A stretch of 64,000 nt of DNA, from the NCBI RefSeq assembly GCF_008124765.1, contig NZ_VNHS01000003.1:372001-436000 (forward strand), given 5' to 3'. Each line of letters starts with the position of its first letter. Within the stretch, counting starts at the first letter, position 1. This DNA comes from Paenibacillus methanolicus (lineage in GTDB: Bacteria; Bacillota; Bacilli; Paenibacillales; Paenibacillaceae). Under the pieces are notes generated by a model. That model searched no databases and was not told the DNA's origin. It saw only the letters and a program-made list of their open reading frames with translations. The position numbers were made by a program, and so were the translations under genes. Positions 53,278 through 62,183 of the stretch are shown here, one piece after another.

Positions 53278-53735
53278 CTATTCGATGCCTTCTTCCTTCG
53301 CCTTCGCGTTCACTTCTTCGATCTTCTTGTCGAGGCCCGTATTCTTCAGAATCCAGTCGACGTAGTTCACCGCTTCTTGCCGGATGCCTTCATGGGCGAT
53401 GGTCGGATTGTTCATCTCGTAGTTGTCCGCGGTTTCGTAGGCAATCAAGTTCTTCAGGAAGCCGGTAGCCGGGTATTTGTCGATCATCGGGGTCCAATAC
53501 GTCTTGAAGATGGCGTGACTCCGCTGGCCGTCAGGTTCGACGAGCGACTTCAGCACCTTCACGCTTCCGGTCCGGGCGACGCTTCGGCAGCTTGCCGGCA
53601 ATGGCCGTCGGATTGTGGCTGCCGCGCTCCGCGGCAGCTTCGTCCACCCAATCGCCGGTCGGAGGGTCAGACATCTCGACTCCCTTGTACATGTCGAAGT
53701 AGACCTGCGGCGGATCGAGCGGCGATGTTCATTGG
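53278..53735 (-). pseudogene. Truncated, frameshifted remnant, possibly a solute-binding protein
   Basis: Two minus-strand frames continue each other: about 53735-53580 reads PLDPPQVYFDMYKGVEMSDP..GDWVDEAAAERGSHNPTAIAGKLP, then after a one-base shift near 53560-53585 the other frame gives SVKVLKSLVEPDGQRSHAIF, FKTYWTPMIDKYPATGF, NLIAYETADNYEMNNPTI and ends KIEEVNAKAKEEGIE. A stop codon just before 53731 and absence of a start mark a 5' truncation. The helical Lys/Glu-rich end resembles C-termini of extracellular binding proteins, but I do not recognise the family with confidence. Confidence 0.65.
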
Positions 53736-53873
53736 ATTTTATGGTAGGTAGAGACGATTAAGCTTTAGCGCTAATTTCGCACGCGACCGTGCAGCTCTTG
53801 GATATGGCGGCAGCCGACCGGCCGTTCGGCTGCCCCATGTCCGGAGCGTTTGCTGTCTGTCGTGCCTAGCTGA

Positions 53874-55445
53874 TTAGCTGCTTAATCGATCATTGCCGCT
53901 AAGATCGCTTTGATCGTTTGCCGTATCCAGCAAGGCCGCGTTCATGCCGTTCAAGAAGGCCTGGGCGCTGGCTTTGATGATATCGGTATCCATCGCGCGG
54001 CCGGAATAGATTTTGCCGCCGTATTCCAGCTGAATGTTGACCCGCCCCACGGCTTCGGTGCCCCTGGAGATGCTGTTGATTTTGTAATGCTTCAGGCTGA
54101 CATCGAGCCCCGTCAGCGCCTTGATCCCGCGATACAAGGCATCGATCGGACCGTCGCCGACGGCGCTGCCTTTCAGCACCGTGTCGCCTTTACGCAAGCT
54201 GAGCGCCGCGGTTGGACATTCATCGTTCGTTACGACTTGGAACGACTTCAGCTCGAAGAGCTGTTGGCTGCTGGCCGCCTGCTCCCGATGCTCGGTGACC
54301 AAGTAGAACAGGTCGTGATCGTATACTTCCTTCTTGGCGTCGGCCAACTCGAGGAACCTCTGGAACAGCTGCTCCAGCGCCTCGCCTTCGCCGGGATCGA
54401 AGCCCAGTTGCTGGACCGCATGCTTAAAGGCATGGCGACCGGAGCGAGCCGTTAATACGAGCTCCATGCTATCGGCTCCCACCTCTTCCGGCGACATAAT
54501 TTCATACACTTGTTTATCTTTGAGCAATCCATCCTGATGAATGCCCGAGGAGTGGGCGAATGCATTCTCTCCGGTGATAGCCTTGTTCACCTGGACATCC
54601 AGCCCCGTCAGGTACGTCAGCAGCCTCGACGTTCGCAGCAACTCCGTAGTTTCAATAGCCGTTCGGCACCGGTAGCGCGCTTCTCTCACTTTGAGCGCCA
54701 TGACGACCTCTTCGAGAGAGGTGTTGCCCGCCCGCTCGCCCAAGCCGTTGATCGTGCATTCGATTTTGTCGGCGCCGTTCTTGATCGCGCTCAGCGTATT
54801 GGCGGTCGCCAATCCCAAGTCATTATGACAATGCACGCTGAGAATAACCTCGGGGTTCACGTTCTTCAGCCGCTCGTTCACCTTGCGAATCAATTCGCCG
54901 AACTCCTCCGGCTCGGCAAATCCGACGGTGTCGGGCACGTTGATCATCGTCGCGCCGGCCTTCACGACCGCTTCGATCGTGCTCCACAAATATTCGAAAT
55001 CCGCTCTCGATGCATCTTCCGTGGAATACTGCACGTGCGGCAGCAAGGTTTTGGCATAACGAACCGCGTCCACCCCCATCTGCAGAACGGCTTCCTTGGA
55101 GCGGTTGAATTTCTTCTCCACATGGATATTCGAGGTCCCGAGCACGATATGAATCAACGGCTGCTGCGCGAGCCGGATGCTCTCGTAGACGGCATCGATA
55201 TCGCTTTTTACCGCCCGACCCAGCGCCGTGATCGACACGCTGTCTCCGACCGTGCGGGCGATTTCCTGCACCGCTTGGAAATCCCCTTGGGAAGAGGCCG
55301 GGAACCCGGCTTCGATAATATCGACCTTCAGGCGCTTGAGCTGCTGCGCAAATTCAACCTTCTGCTGCATATTTAATTTGGCTCCGGGAACTTGTTCCCC
55401 GTCACGTAAAGTGGTGTCCAATACCATAATGTTGCGATTCGCCAT
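53874..55445 (-). CDS. leuA: 2-isopropylmalate synthase
   Basis: 523 residues. Condenses acetyl-CoA and 2-oxoisovalerate in the first committed step of leucine synthesis. N-terminal HMGL-like barrel with TTLRDGEQVPGAKLN (metal Asp and catalytic Arg), SVHCHNDLGLATAN (metal histidines) and LGERAGNTSLEEVVMAL; C-terminal allosteric LeuA_dimer domain (VGRVNIQLEYGGKIYSGRAMDTDIIKASAQAFLNGMNAALL). Slightly longer than the usual ~510 residues. Start after GAGGAGGAG. Alone here, without leuB/C/D or ilv genes, and controlled by its own T-box leader. Confidence 0.96.
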   Translation of the reverse strand: MANRNIMVLDTTLRDGEQVPGAKLNMQQKVEFAQQLKRLKVDIIEAGFPASSQGDFQAVQEIARTVGDSVSITALGRAVKSDIDAVYESIRLAQQPLIHIVLGTSNIHVEKKFNRSKEAVLQMGVDAVRYAKTLLPHVQYSTEDASRADFEYLWSTIEAVVKAGATMINVPDTVGFAEPEEFGELIRKVNERLKNVNPEVILSVHCHNDLGLATANTLSAIKNGADKIECTINGLGERAGNTSLEEVVMALKVREARYRCRTAIETTELLRTSRLLTYLTGLDVQVNKAITGENAFAHSSGIHQDGLLKDKQVYEIMSPEEVGADSMELVLTARSGRHAFKHAVQQLGFDPGEGEALEQLFQRFLELADAKKEVYDHDLFYLVTEHREQAASSQQLFELKSFQVVTNDECPTAALSLRKGDTVLKGSAVGDGPIDALYRGIKALTGLDVSLKHYKINSISRGTEAVGRVNIQLEYGGKIYSGRAMDTDIIKASAQAFLNGMNAALLDTANDQSDLSGNDRLSS

Positions 55446-55516
55446 TGTAGCTCCTCCTCTAGATAAAGGGATTGATCTATATAAAGCGGGGCTGGCGAAA
55501 CCCGGAATTTCGCCAA

Positions 55517-55549
55517 CAAAAAAACCCCGTCTCTACAATAGAGACGAGG
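55517..55549 (-). terminator. T-box terminator
   Basis: CCTCGTCTC-tattgta-GAGACGGGG followed by TTTTTTT on the minus strand. Overlaps the antiterminator half at 55550-55570. Confidence 0.92.
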
Positions 55550-55745
55550 TTGAACCCGCGGTACCACTCTAATTTCATTTCACTGGGGTGAAATGAACTC
55601 CTTCGATGGCCATCACCATCTATCCTTGTAACGGCGGAATCCCGGATTCCCCTACATGATCAGGGAAACTGTTCATAGACGAGTTCAAAGCAATCGACGC
55701 TGCCGTTTCGCACCAACCAACGGCTCTCTGAAAGGTCTCCATGCT
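55517..55745 (-). ncRNA. Leucine T-box leader
   Basis: T-box sequence AGAGTGGTACCGCGGG at 55570-55555 (minus), stem I with AGAGAGCCG near 55735-55725, and a specifier-loop segment TTTGAACTCGTC with CTC (Leu) at 55683-55681. Uncharged leucyl-tRNA should let leuA be read. Strong promoter upstream. Confidence 0.93.
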
Positions 55746-55789
55746 CCTACTAATTCTAATCGGCACATTTGGATTTGAAATTACTGGTA

Positions 55790-55818
55790 AGTATAGACAG
55801 GGAATTGTTTTTTGTCAA
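55790..55818 (-). promoter_or_regulatory. Sigma-A promoter of leuA
   Basis: Perfect -35 TTGACA, 17-bp spacer and -10 TATACT on the minus strand, about 50 bp before the T-box stem I. The ~150 bp on toward the response-regulator gene shows nothing else. Confidence 0.9.
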
Positions 55819-55971
55819 GTCGATGCCGAAAACAAATTGGCAGGTTACCTGGATGGGCCGGCCGAACGCCACCGCCTATGGTTGATATAGGTTTTTCCCC
55901 ATGACATGTATAGAAAACTGGCGATTGTTTGCACCGTTACAATTCAATAAACTGAAGATGGGGTTCAAACT

Positions 55972-57540
55972 TTACGTTCCGTGCATGCTTGGCTCAACCA
56001 TCTGCCTACGCCGGTTTCGGAATTCAAGCGCGGTGATGCCTTCGGTATCTTTGAACAATCTCGTAAAATGCTTCACGTTCTCGAACCCGACTTGCTCGCT
56101 AATCTCGTACACCTTCAAATCGGAGTACACCAACAGCTGCTTCGCCTTGTCCAGCCTTAACCGGCGAACGTAGTTCGAGAAACTCTCCCCGCTATATTCT
56201 TGGAAGGCCTGGCTGAAATACGAGTAATTCAGCGAGAAATGGTTGGACACGACCGCCATGTTCAAATCGTCGGCATAATGCGTCTGCAAGTAGGCGATGA
56301 CTTTTTGCATCGTATTGGGTTCCGTCGGCGCCTTCTCTCTCCGATCATGAATGAACTGATCCAGAAGATCGAGAAGTTGCTCGACGGAAATGTAATAATC
56401 TTCGAATCGATCGAAGTTCCCGATGTGCCCTACATGGGCGTACGACCGCAATAGATCAAGTACTTTATACCCATAGATGCGGAACAACTTGTCGAACAGC
56501 TCCTCGTTCAGGAGCTGGCTAATATGTTCTAAATAGCCGATCTCACAGCTGCTGATCACGCGAACATCGAGGATTTGAGCGAGAAGCTGTCTCATTTCCT
56601 CCCCGCGTCCCGTTCCGATCAGATTCAATATACGCCGAATGAACTCTACCGGAACGACATGCCGCTCCTGGCGTTCGCTTATGATGCCGGCGTGTTCCAT
56701 GACATCGAGTTCTGGAAGCAGAATCCCGTATTTCAAGGTTTGCTTCGCTTGACTATAGGCCCACCGGATCCGCTCGATTCCTTGAACCGAATCGCTGATC
56801 GCGATTCGCAGTTGCGACTGGGGTACGCGCAACCTCCATCGTTCCGCCAGCTGGTAGAACAGTACAGGATCGGGTGCAATTACAATCGTTCCGCCCTTTC
56901 CATCGCGCGTGAGCATCCAATCCGTATACCCATGTAACAGCTCCTCGATTTGATTGCGGAAAGATACGGCATCCGTTCTGCCAACCTGCGATCCCCCGCC
57001 GCGTCGCGTTAGCAAGCCTAGCGTGTAGCCTGCATCCAACCAGCTTAAGCCGGCGTTGTTCGGCGTTATCGCATCGCCCATATCCTCTTGAGTCAAATGC
57101 AGCGTAACCAGCTCGGCAGCAGAAAGACCGGCCTCTTGGCCAGCCGTGTCTGCTTGTTCTTCTCTCATCCTTATGTCGAGTAGTAATCGATCCAGGACGG
57201 CAAACAATTCCTTCCGCTTCACGGGCTTGATGAGATAATCCTTCACCGCGCAGCGGATCGCTCGCTGCGCATAGACGAAGTCATTATAGCCCGACAGCAG
57301 CACAACCTCGGGTTTTACCGGATGAGTTTGCAGCTGCTCGAGCAGTTCGATACCATCCATAATCGGCATGCGGATATCGGTGAACATAATATCCGCAGGT
57401 TCTTGGCGAAGTAGTTCCAACGCCTCTTGTCCATTCTCGGCAAATCGGTAGCTGAACCGGTTAGGAAACTGCCTCTCGATGACCGATTGCAAGCCCCTCC
57501 GAATGATCTTCTCGTCATCGACGATCAGCAAGCTAATCAT
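55972..57540 (-). CDS. YesN-type response regulator with AraC DNA-binding domain
   Basis: 522 residues. N-terminal receiver with acidic pocket DDE (8-10), phospho-acceptor Asp55 (MFTDIRMP) and Lys near 106 (DYLIKPVKR). Long helical middle region, then a C-terminal AraC double helix-turn-helix (about 420-515: YADDLNMAVVSNHFSLNYSYFSQAFQEYSGESFSNYVRRLRLDKAKQLL, FENVKHFTRLFKDTEGITALEFRNRR). Ends operon binding protein-kinase-regulator and is 6 bp after the kinase stop, so it is the kinase's partner. Such pairs typically switch on polysaccharide-uptake genes. Confidence 0.95.
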   Translation of the reverse strand: MISLLIVDDEKIIRRGLQSVIERQFPNRFSYRFAENGQEALELLRQEPADIMFTDIRMPIMDGIELLEQLQTHPVKPEVVLLSGYNDFVYAQRAIRCAVKDYLIKPVKRKELFAVLDRLLLDIRMREEQADTAGQEAGLSAAELVTLHLTQEDMGDAITPNNAGLSWLDAGYTLGLLTRRGGGSQVGRTDAVSFRNQIEELLHGYTDWMLTRDGKGGTIVIAPDPVLFYQLAERWRLRVPQSQLRIAISDSVQGIERIRWAYSQAKQTLKYGILLPELDVMEHAGIISERQERHVVPVEFIRRILNLIGTGRGEEMRQLLAQILDVRVISSCEIGYLEHISQLLNEELFDKLFRIYGYKVLDLLRSYAHVGHIGNFDRFEDYYISVEQLLDLLDQFIHDRREKAPTEPNTMQKVIAYLQTHYADDLNMAVVSNHFSLNYSYFSQAFQEYSGESFSNYVRRLRLDKAKQLLVYSDLKVYEISEQVGFENVKHFTRLFKDTEGITALEFRNRRRQMVEPSMHGT

Positions 57541-57546
57541 AGATGT

Positions 57547-59445
57547 CTACTCTCCTCCCATGACCCGATAGGGCAAAGTCATGATAACGCGCGTATAGCT
57601 TCCTTCCTGGCTCTCGATTCGAATCCCGTATTCCACCCCATAGCTCATCACTAAGCGTTGATCCACATTACGCAGGCCGATTCCGTTGCTGTCTTGGGTA
57701 TCGTTGCGAACGAATAATTGCCGGGCATGCTGGTAAGCGGACTCTTCCATGCGCAGCATGCGATTCAATACCCTTAGTTTCTCTTCCGGGATGCCGCAGC
57801 CGCTGTCCGTAATCTCGATGACGCAAGCTTGATCACGCCGGACGACAGAGATGATAATGAAGAGATTTCCATCGCTGGAATGCATGCGGCGCATCCCATG
57901 CTTGATGGCATTCTCGACCGTGGGCTGCAGCGACATTTTAAGCGATTCCTGCTTGAGGCATTCCGGTGCAATCGACAATCGAAGATCAAGTCTTCCGTCA
58001 TAACGGATATTCATGATGGTTACATAATCCTGGACCTGCTGAATCTCATCGCCGAGCATCACGTGATCCTGATTCCATTCCATGGAATACCTCATCATGC
58101 CGCCTAGCGAGGTCATGATTTCCGATATCAGGTCCTGCCCTTCAATCTCCGCCAGCATCTTGACGTTCTCCAGCGTATTGTAGAGAAAATGGGAATCGAT
58201 CTGATTCTTCAGCGCCCGAAGCTCGGCTTCTTTGCCTGCCGCCTGCCTAGCGGCTTGCTCTTGAATAAGCTCGTTAATCTTCAGGATGAGCTTGCGGTAA
58301 TGGTAGCCTAGTTCGCCTACCTCGTCGGTACCGGTAATCGGCGGCAGCTCTACGTTGAAGTTACCGCTTCTGACCTGCTGCATCGATTCTCTTAACGCCT
58401 TCAGCCTGCGTAGAATCATCGCTTGCATCGAATAAGACAGCAGGACGAGGAAGGCCGCTAGCAACGAAATGAGAACGATATAACGAACCCTAGAATGATG
58501 AATGTCTCTCATGGTGTCCGCAAGACTAACCATATTGACCAGATGAACGTCGATCGAGGGGATGTAACTCTGAAAGGCCAAGTAGGACTGCCCGTTCACG
58601 TTGAACCGTACCGTCTCGATATCGGGGTTACGCGTCAGCCTCACGCCGTTCACCAATTCCTCCGCGCTGTGACGCTCGAACACGGGTGAATCCTTTAAGC
58701 TGAATACCTGTTCGCTTCTGGCGACTACGATCAATTGGGAGTTCGTGTCCTGCACGGCGCTGAACGTCTGCGAGAAGAAATTCGATAGTTTCATCGAGAT
58801 TTCGAGAATCCCGTTATGCGTGGCGTTGTCCGGATATTTGAATTCTTGCAAGTACGTCATGTAGGGCTCGTTCGGCGATGGCTCGGATGGCAGACCGGTG
58901 AGGACAACGTTCTCCTGGATCGCCCACCACGGCATGCCGTTCTGTTTCATTACGTCATCATGCCAAGGCTTGTCTTGTATACGAGATTCCTGCAGGATGA
59001 CCGGCCAAATTTCGTTCACGACCAGATTGTCCGTGAACAACCGGACATTCGCAATTCGCGGATTATTGAACAGAAAATATTGAAAGTTGTTGACCACGTC
59101 TTTCTTAATATGCAGCACATACGCCGCGTTTTGCGTTTGTTCGATTTGCAAATATTTGTTCATCTCTCGATTGGATAACGCAAGCTGCGCGGTCCATCCC
59201 ATCAGCTCTACGTTATTCGCAATGTTGATCTTCTCGACTTCAAGCACATTCTCGTTGTTCTTCATCAATTCTTTCATGGCCTTGGCGGACTCTTCGTTGA
59301 GCGTATACCAAGAGAATAGAACAACCGGTATGAAGATCACGAACACGAATGACAGAATCAGTTTGACTTGAAGCGAAAGATTGAACGTAAATGCGCGTAT
59401 CCTCAATAACCAGCGATATAACTCGCGTCCCATCTCCTGACTCAC
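57547..59445 (-). CDS. YesM-type sensor histidine kinase
   Basis: 632 residues, GTG start at 59445. Two membrane spans (about 26-48 and 330-350) enclose a ~280-residue dCache-like outer domain; HAMP (RLKALRESMQQVRSGNFNVELP) follows; the phospho-acceptor helix reads LKNQIDSHFLYNTLEN, with DSH in place of the common NPH; N box VENAIKHG; G1 DSGCGI; G2 NGIGLRNV. Partner of the AraC-type regulator. 23 bp after the binding-protein gene, which may serve as its ligand-presenting co-receptor. Confidence 0.95.
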   Translation of the reverse strand: MSQEMGRELYRWLLRIRAFTFNLSLQVKLILSFVFVIFIPVVLFSWYTLNEESAKAMKELMKNNENVLEVEKINIANNVELMGWTAQLALSNREMNKYLQIEQTQNAAYVLHIKKDVVNNFQYFLFNNPRIANVRLFTDNLVVNEIWPVILQESRIQDKPWHDDVMKQNGMPWWAIQENVVLTGLPSEPSPNEPYMTYLQEFKYPDNATHNGILEISMKLSNFFSQTFSAVQDTNSQLIVVARSEQVFSLKDSPVFERHSAEELVNGVRLTRNPDIETVRFNVNGQSYLAFQSYIPSIDVHLVNMVSLADTMRDIHHSRVRYIVLISLLAAFLVLLSYSMQAMILRRLKALRESMQQVRSGNFNVELPPITGTDEVGELGYHYRKLILKINELIQEQAARQAAGKEAELRALKNQIDSHFLYNTLENVKMLAEIEGQDLISEIMTSLGGMMRYSMEWNQDHVMLGDEIQQVQDYVTIMNIRYDGRLDLRLSIAPECLKQESLKMSLQPTVENAIKHGMRRMHSSDGNLFIIISVVRRDQACVIEITDSGCGIPEEKLRVLNRMLRMEESAYQHARQLFVRNDTQDSNGIGLRNVDQRLVMSYGVEYGIRIESQEGSYTRVIMTLPYRVMGGE

Positions 59446-59468
59446 ATCCTGCTGCTTCCACTATAGAT

Positions 59469-61160
59469 CTATTGATTGAGCGACGATTGCAGCTTCTCTA
59501 CATTTCGTTCATAGGCTGCTTGGCGGCTGGCTTCGATCGCTTCGTACTCGGGATTCTCCGTAATCGTTCTCATGAATTCGGCGAACAGCCGATCAAATTC
59601 GGCATCCGACTCCGCCATCAGCAGCTTCGGCAGCGTCTCGGCCCAGAGCCTCGTGTTCTCGCCTTGCGCAATGCCTTCCTTCGTCGTCGGGTCCGGATCG
59701 AGATTCTCGAACTCGGTCATGCTGATCGTCTTGCCCCTCGTCCAATTCTTGATCTGTTTGGCCGGTTCGGCTTCCATCCCCGTCATCCAGGCTAGATTCA
59801 TGTTCGTATCCATGAGCATCCAGTACATATAAGAACCGCCATATTGCCGATCGAACGCTTGGCGGTCGGTATTGAGCAGATCCCTGACCTCCGGCAAGAG
59901 CTGATCTTGACCATCTATCGTATCGTACGTCACGCCCTTCTCGCCCAAGAACAGATCCTTGTTCCCCTCTTCGCTGAGCAAATAGCTGAGGAAGGCAATC
60001 GCCCGCTTCTTGTCCTTGACGTTCTTCGAGATGAGCGTCACCGTCCAACCGGAGACGCCGTTTCCCGCAAGCGTCGGCGCATCATGCGCATCATTCGCCG
60101 GACCATCAATCGCGATATACGCTTTATTCGGATCCTTGCGATATAACGCTTGGTTAATCTCGGTGAAATCGGACCACTGATACAGCATGGCAAAATAGCG
60201 GCCTTGCGATATTTTTTCATCCTTCTCCAGTCGTTTCTCATCGATATAGACATCGGTCGGCATCAGCCCGTCCTCATTCGCTTGGCGGAACACTTTCAGC
60301 CACTTCAGATAGGCGGGATCGCTTCGACGATCATACAGTTTGCCGTCTTTCTGCTGCGGAATCGCCAGGAAATTCTGTAGATACGAGTCAAGCGAATAGT
60401 TGCCGGTTTCCGTAAATTCATGCAGGCCGATCGGAATGAGCGGCTGGCCGTCTACTTCCGGAAACTTCGCCTTCGCGGCTTTCAGCGCGCCGAGAAACCC
60501 TTCCGGCGTGCTCATATCCGGTCTCCCCAGCGCTTCATACATGTCTTTGCGAACGACAAAGGTTTGATTGGACGTGAAAAGCCGACCGTATTTTCGATAG
60601 TCCGCAGGGGACGAAGAGGCATTCGGGTAGCCGTATACATTGCCGTCCGCCTGGGAGTACCAGCCAAGCTTCGCGGGATCGGCGACTTTAAAGAAATAAG
60701 GATCGTACTGGTCCGCCAGCTCGTTTAACGGAAGCGCCATGCCGCCTTTGATTATCTTCTGGACGGCATCCTCGTACGAGGCTATTGTGATGAAGTCCGG
60801 GAGCGACCTTGCCGTGATCATCGTGTTCAGCTTCTCGCCGGCGTCGCCGGCAGGCACGATAAAGTTCAAGCTGACTCCGGTCTTCTTCGTTATATAATCG
60901 GAGACGACGTTGCCTCCCCACTTGCCGGTGAACCAGTCGAAATTGATATACCAGTCAAACGTAATCGGCGTCGTGTCCTGCTTCCATGCCGGCTCATCCG
61001 GAGAAAGCACCGCTTGCGACTCCTTCGGATTGGCTTCGACGTTCAACCGATTCTCAGCACTGCCATTGCTAGATATGCCGACGTTCCCGGAACAAGCCGC
61101 TACCGTCGAACACATCATCAGCGCTAGCAACAACATGGCTGATTTACCCCTTTTACCCAC
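59469..61160 (-). CDS. Extracellular solute-binding lipoprotein upstream of a two-component system
   Basis: 563 residues from GTG 61160, 7 bases after GGGGAG. Lipobox STVAACSGN, then a family-1/LplA-type binding fold (TPITFDWYINFDWFTGKWGGNVVSDYITKKTGVSLNFIVPAGDAGEKLNTMI; NKAYIAIDGPANDAHDAPTLAG). No permeases follow; its operon partners are a sensor kinase and its regulator, which suggests a sensing role or shared use of a distant channel. Operator-like palindrome over its start site. Confidence 0.92.
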   Translation of the reverse strand: MGKRGKSAMLLLALMMCSTVAACSGNVGISSNGSAENRLNVEANPKESQAVLSPDEPAWKQDTTPITFDWYINFDWFTGKWGGNVVSDYITKKTGVSLNFIVPAGDAGEKLNTMITARSLPDFITIASYEDAVQKIIKGGMALPLNELADQYDPYFFKVADPAKLGWYSQADGNVYGYPNASSSPADYRKYGRLFTSNQTFVVRKDMYEALGRPDMSTPEGFLGALKAAKAKFPEVDGQPLIPIGLHEFTETGNYSLDSYLQNFLAIPQQKDGKLYDRRSDPAYLKWLKVFRQANEDGLMPTDVYIDEKRLEKDEKISQGRYFAMLYQWSDFTEINQALYRKDPNKAYIAIDGPANDAHDAPTLAGNGVSGWTVTLISKNVKDKKRAIAFLSYLLSEEGNKDLFLGEKGVTYDTIDGQDQLLPEVRDLLNTDRQAFDRQYGGSYMYWMLMDTNMNLAWMTGMEAEPAKQIKNWTRGKTISMTEFENLDPDPTTKEGIAQGENTRLWAETLPKLLMAESDAEFDRLFAEFMRTITENPEYEAIEASRQAAYERNVEKLQSSLNQ

Positions 61161-61181
61161 TTACAGCTCCCCTTCGTCTGC

Positions 61182-61197
61182 GCACTAAATTTAGTGC
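61182..61197. promoter_or_regulatory. Perfect 16-bp palindrome over the transcription start of the 61160 operon
   Basis: GCACTAAATTTAGTGC, directly downstream of a -10 box TATACT (61204-61199, minus; weak -35 TTTCAT at 17 bp). Placed where a repressor would block initiation. Lies between this operon and the tandem LysR genes. Confidence 0.65.
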
Positions 61198-61307
61198 TAG
61201 TATAAAGGTTATTGCAAGCAAATGAAAGAGCTCTCATTAGTAGGTTAATAGACCTGCTTGATATTGGGAAAGAGCGTCTCATGCACATCATCGCGAACGA
61301 AATCGAG

Positions 61308-62183
61308 TCAAGACGAAGGCATCTGTTCGAGAAAAAAATCGATGCATTTCTGAACAGATGGATTTTGATAATGATGCCTTCTAAAGATAAGGTTCATCTT
61401 CCGAACAGGCGTCGGATTTACGAGGCGAATTATTTTCAATTGCGGGCCAGATAAGATTTCGATGGAAGAAGCAGGCAAAATAGCCACACCCATCTTTTGG
61501 AGGACCATCGAAAGAAGAATAGCCGTGGACGTCGACTCGAACTTGGATTGCAACGTTTTGGCGATTCTAGCGCCCGATGGTTGAAGATGCTCGATTAAAC
61601 TTTTGTCCCCGACAAATAAGGAAGATTCTAAATCTTCTAGCTCCTGAAAAGAAATAACGGTTCGATCCGCCCATGGATGATCCGCATACACGACCAACGC
61701 TAGTTCTTCCTTGTACAGGTGCAGCATATGAACTTCTTTGTTCGGGTCATACTGGTCGGTAAAACCGATATCGATGCTGCTATCCGCTACCTGTTGCGAA
61801 CTATTCTCTGCGCTAGCAAATGTTAACGCAATGTCAGGATATTGTTCATGAAATTTCGTAAATTGAGGCGTTAAACAAAAAAAGTCCATCGGCGAAATCC
61901 CGATCGAAAGTTTATTCACCCGCGCATGGCGCAACTCGTACGTTTCTTTCTTTGACTCCTCGATGAGCCTCATCACGGAAAGCGCTTTGTCGTATAGGAT
62001 TTCCCCGTCGGCCGTAACCTTTACCCCTCTGCCGACTCGCTCGAATAGCGAGGTTCCAACCTCAGCCTCTAGAAAGCGGATCTGTTGGCTTAACGTAGGT
62101 TGAGAAACCATGAGCACTTCCGCAGCCTTCGTAAAGCTGCCTTCTCTGCAAATTTGAATAAAACATTCTAACTGCCTGAACAA
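61308..62183 (-). CDS. LysR-family regulator, second of a tandem pair
   Basis: 291 residues from TTG 62183 (GAGGTGA at 9 bases). The open frame reaches 90 codons further upstream, but that part is antisense-like to the first LysR gene's tail. LysR helix-turn-helix (LFRQLECFIQICREGSFTKAAEVLMVSQPTLSQQIRFLEAEVGTSLFERVGRG) and effector domain. Overlaps the first LysR gene by 16 bp. The pair is paralogous and in the same direction, so it arose by duplication and is co-translated. Confidence 0.9.
   Translation of the reverse strand: MFRQLECFIQICREGSFTKAAEVLMVSQPTLSQQIRFLEAEVGTSLFERVGRGVKVTADGEILYDKALSVMRLIEESKKETYELRHARVNKLSIGISPMDFFCLTPQFTKFHEQYPDIALTFASAENSSQQVADSSIDIGFTDQYDPNKEVHMLHLYKEELALVVYADHPWADRTVISFQELEDLESSLFVGDKSLIEHLQPSGARIAKTLQSKFESTSTAILLSMVLQKMGVAILPASSIEILSGPQLKIIRLVNPTPVRKMNLIFRRHHYQNPSVQKCIDFFLEQMPSS

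Noticed and set aside
53161-53751. A 196-codon plus-strand frame
   Set aside because: It lies opposite the broken minus-strand gene, whose translation looks real, and crosses a terminator hairpin.
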